The notes beneath the pieces were generated by a model that was not told the DNA's origin, made no database searches, and saw nothing but the letters and a program-made list of their open reading frames with translations. Made by a program: the position numbers and the translations under genes. Below, in pieces: positions 1-7,310 of a stretch of DNA of 31,797 nt (position 1 is its first letter; every line of letters starts with the position of its first letter). Origin of the DNA: LMUY01 sp964657445 (GTDB taxonomy: Bacteria > Pseudomonadota > Alphaproteobacteria > Acetobacterales > Acetobacteraceae); assembly GCA_964657445.1 (NCBI GenBank), contig CAZZVB010000021.1:1-31797 (forward strand), given 5' to 3'.

Positions 1-1257
1 GTGAAGAACAGCACCGCCGCGCCGGTCGCCCTGCACCCGTTCTCCCGCGTGCGCCGCGATTACGAGCCGGTGACGGCGGGCTACTATATCCTGCACGAAG
101 GCCCGCTCGGCGTGCTCGGCGGCCGGCTGCAGGACCCGAGCTACGCGACCACCAAATCCGAATCGGAAAAGAGTCACGGCGTCGCGCAGGTCGAGCAGAC
201 TACGGGCGGCTGGATCGGCGTCACCGACAAATACTGGCTGACCGCCATCGTGGCCGACAACGGCGTGCAGGAGACCGGGTCTTTCCGGTATGCCAAGACG
301 CCCGGCGGCCAGCCACGCTACCAGGCCGACTTCAGCGCGAACGAGCCGCTGACGATCGCACCCGGCGCATCGGCGTCCGACACCTACCGCGCCTTCGCGG
401 GCGCCAAGGAAGTGCACCTGCTGCAGCGCTACGAGGACAGCGACCACATCCCGCTGTTTTCCTACGCGGTCGATTTCGGCTGGTTCTGGTTCCTCACCAA
501 GCCGATCTTCTTCGCGCTCGATTGGCTGAACGGATTGCTGGGCAATTTCGGCCTTGCGATCATGGTGTTCACCGTGTTCGCCAAGCTGCTGTTCTTCCCG
601 CTTGCCAACAAATCCTACCGGTCGATGAGCAAGATGAAGCTGCTCGGGCCGAAGATGACGGCGCTGCGGGAACGCTACAAGGACGAGCCGGCCAAGCTGC
701 AGACCGAGATCATGGGGCTGTACAAGTCGGAGAAGGTGAACCCGGCAAGCGGCTGCCTGCCGATGCTCGTGCAGATCCCGGTGTTCTTCTCGCTGTACAA
801 GGTGATCTTCGTCACCATCGAGATGCGGCACGCGCCGTTCTTCGGCTGGATTCACGATCTCTCGGCGCTCGACCCGACCAACGTGTTCAACCTGTTCGGG
901 CTGATCCCGTACGACCCGGCGCAACTGGCGGGGTTCCTGCACTTGTCGGCATGGACCCTGATCATGGGCGCCACCATGTATCTGCAGCAGCAACTGAATC
1001 CGCCGCCGCCCGACCCGATGCAGGCGCGGCTGTTCAAGTTCATGCCGCTGATCTTCATGTTCATGATGGGCCGCTTTCCGGCCGGGCTGCTGATTTACTG
1101 GAGCTGGAACAATACCCTTACCGTCGCGCAACAATGGCTGATCATGCGCCAGACCCGCATCGGCCCGGCTCCGAAGACGACGCTTCCGAAGGCGGGGACG
1201 ACGGCGTTGCCGCGACCTCCGGCGCCGTCCTCCAAGAGCCAGGAAGCGAAGAGCTAG
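1..1257 (+). CDS. yidC: Membrane protein insertase YidC, 5' end outside window
   Basis: YidC/Oxa1 insertase of the inner membrane, which inserts and folds membrane proteins alone or with SecYEG. The visible 418 residues hold the end of the periplasmic domain (to about residue 155) and the complete 60KD_IMP core: membrane segments near 178-202, 252-272, 312-330 and 344-385. The motif FFPLANKSYRSMSKM follows the first core helix; Lys195 sits where the groove arginine of E. coli YidC lies. A basic, Pro/Ala-rich cytoplasmic tail ends the protein. Alphaproteobacterial YidC proteins are usually 560-600 residues, so roughly 150 N-terminal residues lie before the window; the GTG at base 1 is not the start. 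The downstream gene yihA begins inside its 3' end in another frame. The order yidC-yihA-argB matches the usual alphaproteobacterial rpmH-rnpA-yidC-yihA neighbourhood. Confidence 0.96.
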   Translation: MKNSTAAPVALHPFSRVRRDYEPVTAGYYILHEGPLGVLGGRLQDPSYATTKSESEKSHGVAQVEQTTGGWIGVTDKYWLTAIVADNGVQETGSFRYAKTPGGQPRYQADFSANEPLTIAPGASASDTYRAFAGAKEVHLLQRYEDSDHIPLFSYAVDFGWFWFLTKPIFFALDWLNGLLGNFGLAIMVFTVFAKLLFFPLANKSYRSMSKMKLLGPKMTALRERYKDEPAKLQTEIMGLYKSEKVNPASGCLPMLVQIPVFFSLYKVIFVTIEMRHAPFFGWIHDLSALDPTNVFNLFGLIPYDPAQLAGFLHLSAWTLIMGATMYLQQQLNPPPPDPMQARLFKFMPLIFMFMMGRFPAGLLIYWSWNNTLTVAQQWLIMRQTRIGPAPKTTLPKAGTTALPRPPAPSSKSQEAKS

Positions 1258-1868
1258 ACCTCGAGCGGGGGCGGCTGCTGTTCACCGCCCCCTGCAAGTT
1301 CTTCTTCGCCGCCCAGCGCCTGGACCAGCTGCCCCCGCCGTCGCGGACGGAGGTGGCGTTCGCCGGCCGTTCCAATGTCGGCAAGTCGTCCCTGATCAAC
1401 GCCCTGGTCGGCCACCACGCGCTGGCACGCGCCTCGCACACGCCGGGCCGGACCCGGCAGCTAAACTTCTTCGATCTGGGCGGCCGCATGGTGCTGGTCG
1501 ATATGCCGGGTTACGGCTACGCGCAGGCCGCCAAGTCGGTGAAAGAGGACTGGCAGGGCCTGATGTTCGACTACCTGCGCGGCCGGCCAACCCTGCGCCG
1601 GGTGCTGCTGCTGCTCGACGCCAGGATCGAGATCAAGGCGTCCGACACCGCCGTGATGGACCTGCTGGACAAGGCTGCGGTCACCTATCAATGCGTGCTG
1701 ACCAAGGCCGATGACGTGAAGCCGCGGGCGCTCGACGCCAAGATCGCCGAGGTGCACGGGCTCGCCCGCAAGCACCCGGCCGCCTATCCGGACGTCGCCG
1801 TCACCAGCAGCAGCGACGGCCTCGGCATCGAGGCGCTGCGCGCCAGCCTGGCTGCCTTGGCCGATTGA
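1134..1868 (+). CDS. yihA: Ribosome biogenesis GTP-binding protein YihA/YsxC (EngB)
   Basis: EngB-family GTPase needed for large-subunit ribosome assembly. All G motifs are visible: G1 GRSNVGKS at residues 78-85, the switch region TPGRTRQLNFF, G3 DMPGYGYA, G4 TKAD and a G5-like SSS near the C-terminus. The GTPase core with its lead-in LFTAPCKFFFAAQRLDQLPP begins near residue 49. The only usual start codon that covers this lead-in is ATG 1134, which gives 244 residues and overlaps yidC by 124 bases in a different frame. The first 41 residues are acidic, low in complexity and may be poorly conserved; a CTG near 1275 would avoid the overlap. I keep ATG 1134 with moderate certainty; the identity is sure. 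Confidence 0.93.
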   Translation: MADHAPDPHRPGSEDDASEGGDDGVAATSGAVLQEPGSEELDLERGRLLFTAPCKFFFAAQRLDQLPPPSRTEVAFAGRSNVGKSSLINALVGHHALARASHTPGRTRQLNFFDLGGRMVLVDMPGYGYAQAAKSVKEDWQGLMFDYLRGRPTLRRVLLLLDARIEIKASDTAVMDLLDKAAVTYQCVLTKADDVKPRALDAKIAEVHGLARKHPAAYPDVAVTSSSDGLGIEALRASLAALAD

Positions 1869-1937
1869 CCATCGCACCGGGTTGACCGGCGTGCGCCGCC
1901 GCCGCTAGGTCGGACTGCGACACTTGGAACGATCCCC

Positions 1938-2846
1938 ATGAGTAATCCCATCGAGGAGTACATCCAGGCAGACCCGGCGGAGCAAGCGCGCATCTTGGCC
2001 CACGCGCTGCCGTTCCTGCGGCGGTATGCCGGCGCCACCGTGGTCGTGAAATACGGCGGCCACGCCATGGGCGACGAGCACCTGGCCGAAGGCTTCGGGC
2101 GCGACATTGCGTTGCTGAAGCAGGTCGGCGTGAACCCGGTGGTGGTGCACGGCGGCGGTCCGCAGATCAACGCCATGCTGAAGCGGCTGGCAATCCAATC
2201 CACCTTCGTGGACGGGCTGCGCGTGACCGACGCCGCCATGGTCGAAGTTGTCGAGATGGTATTGGCCGGCACGGTCAACAAATACGTGGCCGGGCTGATC
2301 ACCGCCGCCGGCGCTATGGCCGTCGGCATCTGCGGCAAGGATGGCGGCCTGATCCGCGCCCGCAAGCTATCCCGCACGGTCAAGGACCCGGACAGCCGCA
2401 TAGAACGCGTGCTGGATCTGGGCTTTGTCGGCGAGCCGACCGAGATCGACGTCCGCGTCATCCACGCGCTCACGGGGGCGGGCCTGATCCCGGTGATTGC
2501 GCCGGTCGGCATCGGCGAGGACGGGCAGACCTACAACATCAACGCCGACACGGTCGCCGGCGCGATCGCCGGCGCGCTCGGCGCCAAGCGCCTGCTGATG
2601 CTGACGGACGTATCCGGTGTGCTCGATGGCGATAAGAAGCTGATCCCGGAACTGACGATCGCCGACATCGAACGGCACTGCACCTCCGGCGTCATCTCCG
2701 GCGGGATGATCCCCAAGGTCGAAACCTGCGTGGAGGCGGTGCGCCGCGGGGTAAAGGCGGCGGTGATCCTGGATGGCAAGCAGCCCCATGCGTGCCTGCT
2801 GGAGATGTTCCTGCAGAGCGGCATCGGCACCCTGATACGGGAATAG
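1938..2846 (+). CDS. argB: Acetylglutamate kinase
   Basis: N-acetyl-L-glutamate kinase, the second step of arginine synthesis (phosphorylation of N-acetylglutamate), cytoplasmic. Amino acid kinase fold with VVKYGGHAM near residue 35, HGGGPQI for substrate binding, the GKDGGLIRA segment and SGGMIPKVE near the C-terminus. Length 302 residues is typical. An N-terminal helix (about residues 3-30, ending LPFLRRYAG) precedes the first strand; in this family that extra helix marks the hexameric, arginine-inhibited enzymes, so feedback inhibition is likely (inference). The gene starts 69 bases after yihA with only a weak GGAA-type ribosome site. It converges on rppH, with a palindrome between them. 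Confidence 0.97.
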   Translation: MSNPIEEYIQADPAEQARILAHALPFLRRYAGATVVVKYGGHAMGDEHLAEGFGRDIALLKQVGVNPVVVHGGGPQINAMLKRLAIQSTFVDGLRVTDAAMVEVVEMVLAGTVNKYVAGLITAAGAMAVGICGKDGGLIRARKLSRTVKDPDSRIERVLDLGFVGEPTEIDVRVIHALTGAGLIPVIAPVGIGEDGQTYNINADTVAGAIAGALGAKRLLMLTDVSGVLDGDKKLIPELTIADIERHCTSGVISGGMIPKVETCVEAVRRGVKAAVILDGKQPHACLLEMFLQSGIGTLIRE

Positions 2847-2857
2847 ACGTTCTAAAG

Positions 2858-2879
2858 CCCTCTCCCTCCGGGGAGAGGG
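2858..2879. repeat. Palindromic repeat, copy 1 (possible bidirectional terminator)
   Basis: CCCTCTCCC at 2858-2866 pairs perfectly with GGGAGAGGG at 2871-2879 across a four-base loop. It lies between the convergent 3' ends of argB and rppH, 11 bases past one stop and 6 bases past the other, so it could end transcription both ways. There is no T run, so classical intrinsic termination is uncertain. Related copies occur at 9219, 18251 and 27696. Confidence 0.75.
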
Positions 2880-2885
2880 GGACGA

Positions 2886-3377
2886 TCATCCCAACGCCAC
2901 CGCGAACCGTGCGAACGACACGGCAAGCACCTCGTAGATCGCCCGCTTGAACGGAACCGCCATGCCTGGCAGATCGGCCAGCGGCGCCCAGCGCCAGGCG
3001 TCGAATTCCGGATGCGGGTCCAGGTCCAGGCGGATGTCGCTGTCCTCGCCGTCGAAGCGCAGGGCGAACCAGCGCTGGCGCTGGCCGCGGTATTTGCCGC
3101 CGAGAGCGCGGCCGATCAGGTGCGGCGGCAGGTCGTAGGTAACCCAGTCCGGATGCTCCCCGATCACCGTCGCCTTGGCGGTGCCGATCTCCTCCTGCAA
3201 CTCCCTCAGCACGGCCGTGCGGGGATCCTCGTCGTCGTCGATCCCGCCCTGCGGCAACTGCCAGCCGCCGGGCGCACCCTCGGCATTGGGCAGATCGGCC
3301 CGGCGCGCGACGAACACCTCACCGCGGCGGTTGAACAGGACGGCGCCGACGTTCGGGCGGTAGGGAAGGTCGCTCAT
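2886..3377 (-). CDS. rppH: RNA pyrophosphohydrolase (Nudix)
   Basis: Nudix hydrolase of the RppH/NudH group, which removes pyrophosphate from the 5' end of mRNA and so opens it to RNase E decay; the same family is annotated as a dinucleoside polyphosphate hydrolase. The Nudix box spans residues 44-66: Gly44, Glu50, then REL and QEEIG at 58-65. The N-terminus YRPNVGAVLFN and the segment GKYRGQRQRWFALRF are typical of RppH. Length 163 residues is normal. Its ATG overlaps the stop of the upstream polysaccharide deacetylase gene as ATGA (3374-3377), so it is the last gene of the ctpA cluster and probably translationally coupled. Confidence 0.95.
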   Translation of the reverse strand: MSDLPYRPNVGAVLFNRRGEVFVARRADLPNAEGAPGGWQLPQGGIDDDEDPRTAVLRELQEEIGTAKATVIGEHPDWVTYDLPPHLIGRALGGKYRGQRQRWFALRFDGEDSDIRLDLDPHPEFDAWRWAPLADLPGMAVPFKRAIYEVLAVSFARFAVALG

Positions 3378-4441
3378 CGTGATCCGTTCTGTAGCACCAG
3401 GGCACTCACCGGCACGAGGGCGATGCCGCGCCCGTCCAACCCGCGCGCCCAGTTGGCGATTCGGTCCACCGTCACCGGCCGCAACTGGCCGGCCACGCCA
3501 AGCGCCCAGCCGCGGTCCCGCGCCCGCACCTCCAACTCGCCGAGCTTCGCGTCGATGCTGGCCCGCTCGGCCGGGTCATCCACCACTGCGGACACCGCGA
3601 CCCGGCCCGGCGCCTCGGCGATGCCCGTCCGCCCGCTGACGTAGAGCAAGCCCCGTTGCGCGATCTCCCTCAGCACCGGACCGATCGCGCTCGATAGCGA
3701 CTCGAACCGTTCGCCACGCAATCCGTCGGATACCCCGGTCACGCCAACTTCGCCCTGCATCCGCGACAACACCCATTCCAGGTTCTGGGCGTTCTCGTGC
3801 GGATCGGCGCCCGTCAGCAAAGCGTGCGGGCCGGAGCTGTTGAGCGGATAGCCCTGGCTCTCCATCGGCAGGGTGACGAGGTATTCGTGGCCGCGCTCGG
3901 CCGCCGCCGCTAGCAGCAGCTCCGGATCGTGGGCATAGGGCGAAATCCCGAGCGACACCGCACCGGGCAGCGCGTCGATCGCGCTGCGGCTCAGCGCGTC
4001 GGAAAGTCCAAATCCCGCGACGAGCATGGCGACGCGTGGCCGGGTATCGGCTGGGTTGAATGGACGCGCATAAACCTGCATCGACATCCGCCCGTCGGCA
4101 GCGATCTTCGGTAGCCGCGCCCCGGGGAAATCGGGCGCCGGCTCCTGCAGGCTCTCGTCAGGGGCCCGGATTTCGCTTCGTCCGTCAGTGCGAGGCGCCG
4201 GCGAACCCGGCCAGGGCGTCATACCCGAAGCAGACACCTGCATCCGGCCCGGCGCCGCTGTGGCCACGGCGACCTCGGCCGCGGCGGCGACGGGTTGCGC
4301 CACGGTGACAGGCTCGGAGGGCCGCGCCACCGCCTTCACCTCGGACGCACCGGGCGCCCATTGCAGCGCCGCCGCCCCGAGGCCGGACACTCCGACGACG
4401 GCAAGCCAGAACACGCCGAGCGCGCGCCAGCCTGCTGTCAT
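3374..4441 (-). CDS. Divergent polysaccharide deacetylase family protein
   Basis: DUF610/YibQ-type relative of the NodB polysaccharide deacetylases, 355 residues. An N-terminal membrane anchor (residues about 7-27) is followed by a long Ala/Pro-rich linker to about 130 and then the deacetylase-like barrel, with RPRVAMLVAGFGLS, LGISPYAHD and LPMESQGYP in family order. Many relatives carry DDLG where this protein has AGFG (142-145), so acidic residues expected of a metal site are absent; catalysis is doubtful. It sits nine bases after ctpA, with a TGAGG ribosome site formed at the ctpA stop, and overlaps rppH. Association with ctpA and an envC-like gene is common in alphaproteobacteria and suggests a role in peptidoglycan turnover, but the substrate is unknown. 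Confidence 0.85.
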   Translation of the reverse strand: MTAGWRALGVFWLAVVGVSGLGAAALQWAPGASEVKAVARPSEPVTVAQPVAAAAEVAVATAAPGRMQVSASGMTPWPGSPAPRTDGRSEIRAPDESLQEPAPDFPGARLPKIAADGRMSMQVYARPFNPADTRPRVAMLVAGFGLSDALSRSAIDALPGAVSLGISPYAHDPELLLAAAAERGHEYLVTLPMESQGYPLNSSGPHALLTGADPHENAQNLEWVLSRMQGEVGVTGVSDGLRGERFESLSSAIGPVLREIAQRGLLYVSGRTGIAEAPGRVAVSAVVDDPAERASIDAKLGELEVRARDRGWALGVAGQLRPVTVDRIANWARGLDGRGIALVPVSALVLQNGSR

Positions 4442-4450
4442 GTCAGCGCC

Positions 4451-5830
4451 TCAGCGGTTGGCGTGGCGCTGCTGCTGGGCCGCCACCGCGCGCACGACGA
4501 TCAGGCCTTGCTGAAGCTGGAAGTCGGTATCCGGCTTGGCCGCATCGAAGGCCGGCCAGTTTTCCGGCGGCAGCTTCGGGATGGATGACGCGATCGGCGG
4601 CAGATCCGTGCGCGGCGCTTCGGCCGGCTGCGGCGTGCCACCCTGGTTGGTCAGCACATGGTTCAGATCAGCCTCTCTCTCCGGACCGAAATGCGGCGTC
4701 TCCGTCCGGCTTTCGGCCACTGGGATATCCGGCGTGATGCCGAGCCCCTGGATGGAGCGGCCGGACGGCGTGTAGTAGCGCGCCGTGGTCAGGCGCATCG
4801 CACCGTTGCCTGGCAACGGGATCACCGTCTGGACCGAGCCTTTGCCGAACGTGCGCTGCCCGAGGATGATCGCGCGGTGATGGTCCTGCAGCGCCCCGGC
4901 AACGATCTCGCTCGCCGACGCACTGCCGCCGTTGGTGAGGACAACGACCGGCAGCCCGCCGATGATGTCGGTGCCCTTGGCGTCCCAGCGTTGGCTGTCG
5001 TCCGGGTGGCGGGCGCGGGTCGAAACGATCTCGCCCTGCGGAATGAAGTCGTCCGACACGGCGATGGCCTGGTCCAGCAGGCCGCCCGGGTTGTTGCGCA
5101 GGTCCAGCACGATGCCCTGCAGCCGATCCCCGATCTGCTGGCGGAACTTGGTGATCGCCGCCCTGAGCCCGGCGTCGGTCTGCTCGTTGAATTGCGTCAG
5201 GCGGACATAGCCGATGTCGCCCTCCAGGTGGCTTTTCGCGACCTGGATGTGGATCACCTCGCGCTGCAAGGTCAGCTCGATCGGCTTGTCCACGTTCTCC
5301 CGTTTGATAACGAGGCGGATGCTGCTGTTCGGCGGTCCGCGCATCTTGTCCACGGCGTCGTTCAGTGACAGGCCCTGCACGGTGGTGTTGTCGATCGTCG
5401 TGATCAGGTCGCCGGCCTTGATTCCCGCGCGTGCTGCCGGCGTGTCGTCGATCGGGGAGACGACCTTGATGACGCCGCCCTCCTGCGTCACCTCGAGCCC
5501 GAGCCCGCCGAACTCGCCATGCGTCTGGACCTGCATGTCGCGGAACGCCTTGGCGTTCATATAGGAGCTGTGCGGGTCGAGCCCGGTCAGCATGCCGTTG
5601 ATAGCGTTCTCGATCAGGTCCCGGTCGCTGACCGGCTCGACGTATTCAGCCCGGATGCGGTCGAACACGTCGCCAAACAATTGCAGCAGGCGATAGGTGT
5701 CGCCCCGGCCGCTATCCTGGGCTTGCGCCGCACCGATCGGCCAGGACGACTCGAAGTATCCGGTGGCGGGCCCAATCGCAACGCCCGCGATGAACGCGGC
5801 GCCTACAAGCAGCCCGGACCGGAACTTCAT
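4451..5830 (-). CDS. ctpA: Carboxy-terminal processing protease, S41 family
   Basis: Periplasmic tail-specific serine protease of the CtpA family. The N-terminus has a signal peptide or anchor (residues 5-25, possible cleavage after AQA at 35-37), then the helical dimer region, a PDZ domain at about 104-180 and the S41 core. The Ser/Lys dyad is clear: SASASE puts catalytic Ser at 305, with Lys330 in FGKGSVQT 25 residues later, the family spacing. LRNNPGG at 245-250 and YYTPSGRSIQG are further hallmarks. 459 residues is usual. A good ribosome site (AAGGGAA) lies eight bases before the ATG. With the envC-like and deacetylase genes it forms an envelope cluster; CtpA enzymes commonly degrade peptidoglycan hydrolases or their regulators. 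A second S41 peptidase lies at 18353. Confidence 0.95.
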   Translation of the reverse strand: MKFRSGLLVGAAFIAGVAIGPATGYFESSWPIGAAQAQDSGRGDTYRLLQLFGDVFDRIRAEYVEPVSDRDLIENAINGMLTGLDPHSSYMNAKAFRDMQVQTHGEFGGLGLEVTQEGGVIKVVSPIDDTPAARAGIKAGDLITTIDNTTVQGLSLNDAVDKMRGPPNSSIRLVIKRENVDKPIELTLQREVIHIQVAKSHLEGDIGYVRLTQFNEQTDAGLRAAITKFRQQIGDRLQGIVLDLRNNPGGLLDQAIAVSDDFIPQGEIVSTRARHPDDSQRWDAKGTDIIGGLPVVVLTNGGSASASEIVAGALQDHHRAIILGQRTFGKGSVQTVIPLPGNGAMRLTTARYYTPSGRSIQGLGITPDIPVAESRTETPHFGPEREADLNHVLTNQGGTPQPAEAPRTDLPPIASSIPKLPPENWPAFDAAKPDTDFQLQQGLIVVRAVAAQQQRHANR

Positions 5831-5922
5831 GCAAGATTTCCCTTCGGCGCCCGCCTGGTGCGGACAGCAACGTCATGCAGGCAAAGTATCATCGTCACAC
5901 ATAGGGCTGTTTGGTTCCATCG

Positions 5923-7161
5923 TCACGAGCGGCCTCGTAAAAATGGAGCCGGATTAACCGGCTGTCCGTTCTGCCGCAGCTCCACGTAGAGCAAAGGCCG
6001 GCTTCCAGGGACGCGCGGGTCCCAGGCCGGCATCACGCCGAGCGGTTCCCCAGGCTGCACAGGGCGGCCCACTGGCACGTCCAGCCGGTCGAGCCCGGCC
6101 AGCACGATGTGGTAGCCGCCGCCGCAATCGATGATCATCAACTGGCCGAAGGACCGGAATGGGCCGGCAAAGACCACGCGGCCGCCGCAGGGTGATGAAA
6201 CCCGGGCCGCGGGCGGCGCGCCATAGGAAATCCCGCTTGCCGGCCCCGCGTCTCCCGGTTCCCCGAACGTCTTCACCACCTGCCCGGCGACGGGGCTGCC
6301 GAGCTGCCCGCGCGCCTCCCCTAGGCCCGGACCTGCCGGCTGCGTCAGCGCGACCTGGCGGCGGCGGGCCTCCGTGGCCGCCAAATCCTGGCGCTGCCGC
6401 TCCGCCGCCGCGGCATCGGCACGGGCGCGGGCTTCGTCCTGTTTACGCACCAGGTCCATCTGGGCGAGCGCAGCGCGGAGCGAATCGGCCTGGCTGGCCT
6501 GTTCCGCCGCGCGGCGATCCGACGCCGCAGCCGCATCTTCGGCCGCGCGCCCGCGTGCCTGCGCGTCGGCGATCTGGCGGTCGAGCACTGCGGCCGCCGC
6601 TGCCTGGGCGGTCTGCGCCTCGGTCAGGCGATGCTCCTGCCGCGTCATCTCCGCCGTCAGCCGTGCTACCTCCGCCTGTTCGGCCCGCAGCGCCTGTGCA
6701 TCGAGTTCGAGCTGCCGGGCCAGGCCGCGCAAGACCAGCAAGCCCGTCAGCGATTGCTGCGGCGGGGCGGGCACGGCGAGCAGCGTTTCCGCCGGGTAGA
6801 GCGACAGCCGCTCGATCAGCGGCAGCAACGGCGCCAGTTGCGCGGCGCGGGCTTGCAGCCGGGTTTCCGCATCGGCGCGGCGGCGGCTCAAGGCCTCCAT
6901 TCCGGCGGCGGCATCCGCGGTCGCCGACTCGACGGACCGGAGCGCCGCTGCGGCGGTGACTCGCTGGGCCGCGAGGCGGGATTCCTCCGCGGCGGCCTGC
7001 TGCTGCCGGATCGCGGCATCCCGCGCGGCGGCGGCTTCCTGCTGCCGGCTGTGCTCGATCGCCTGCAACTGCTCTCGCGACGCCTGCGCCGCGCCCGTGA
7101 GCAGGAAGGGCAGCAGAAGCAAGGCAATCGTCCTGGAGGAAGTCCGGCGCTCCATCGTCAT
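5923..7161 (-). CDS. EnvC-like murein hydrolase activator (degenerate LytM/M23)
   Basis: Exported coiled-coil protein with a C-terminal LytM (M23-like) domain, resembling EnvC. A signal peptide (about residues 10-27, cleavage after AQA) precedes a long Ala/Gln/Arg-rich coiled coil to about 290; the LytM domain fills about 300-410. The metal ligands of active M23 peptidases are missing: the usual HxxxD region reads GISYGAPPAARV and the later HxH reads YVELRQNG. It is therefore more likely an activator of amidases than a hydrolase. The chosen ATG 7161 has AAGG six bases upstream; ATG 7155 is an alternative. A longer reading from ATG 7293 would translate the repeat element upstream and bury the signal peptide, so I reject it. 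ctpA follows after 92 bases. Confidence 0.85.
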   Translation of the reverse strand: MTMERRTSSRTIALLLLPFLLTGAAQASREQLQAIEHSRQQEAAAARDAAIRQQQAAAEESRLAAQRVTAAAALRSVESATADAAAGMEALSRRRADAETRLQARAAQLAPLLPLIERLSLYPAETLLAVPAPPQQSLTGLLVLRGLARQLELDAQALRAEQAEVARLTAEMTRQEHRLTEAQTAQAAAAAVLDRQIADAQARGRAAEDAAAASDRRAAEQASQADSLRAALAQMDLVRKQDEARARADAAAAERQRQDLAATEARRRQVALTQPAGPGLGEARGQLGSPVAGQVVKTFGEPGDAGPASGISYGAPPAARVSSPCGGRVVFAGPFRSFGQLMIIDCGGGYHIVLAGLDRLDVPVGRPVQPGEPLGVMPAWDPRVPGSRPLLYVELRQNGQPVNPAPFLRGRS

Positions 7162-7297
7162 GCCAGGCCTTGCCTGGCATCCACGGCGGCCAACCGCCGC
7201 TCGCCTCGCCGCATTGAACTCGTACCATCCTTTGCAGGCGGGCAGGGCCGGTGAAACGCGCAGCCCTTGGCTACCAGGCTCCAGGCCTGGCATGACG
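7156..7297. repeat. Inverted-repeat element with palindromic ends
   Basis: About 142 bases bounded by 15-base perfect inverted repeats: CGTCATGCCAGGCCT at 7156-7170 and its complement at 7283-7297. The left end is itself a hairpin (TGCCAGGC/GCCTGGCA, 7161-7179); the right end holds the palindrome CCAGGCCTGG. Read on the minus strand it would encode MPGLEPG near one end and RPGMT at the other, a pattern I recognise from small palindromic repeats scattered through alphaproteobacterial genomes. It carries no gene. It lies between the hydroxyacid dehydrogenase stop and the envC-like start, and its left end contains the start codon chosen for the latter. Confidence 0.75.
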
Positions 7298-7310
7298 GTG
7301 ACACGGGCGC

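Noticed and set aside
522..1133. Upstream extension of the yihA frame into yidC
   Set aside because: It reads yidC codons in another frame and shows no EngB similarity before residue 45 or so; ATG 1134 is already generous.
1882..1911. Possible promoter before argB (TTGACC, 18 bases, TAGGTC)
   Set aside because: The -35 matches but the -10 has only two consensus bases; too weak to annotate in GC-rich DNA.
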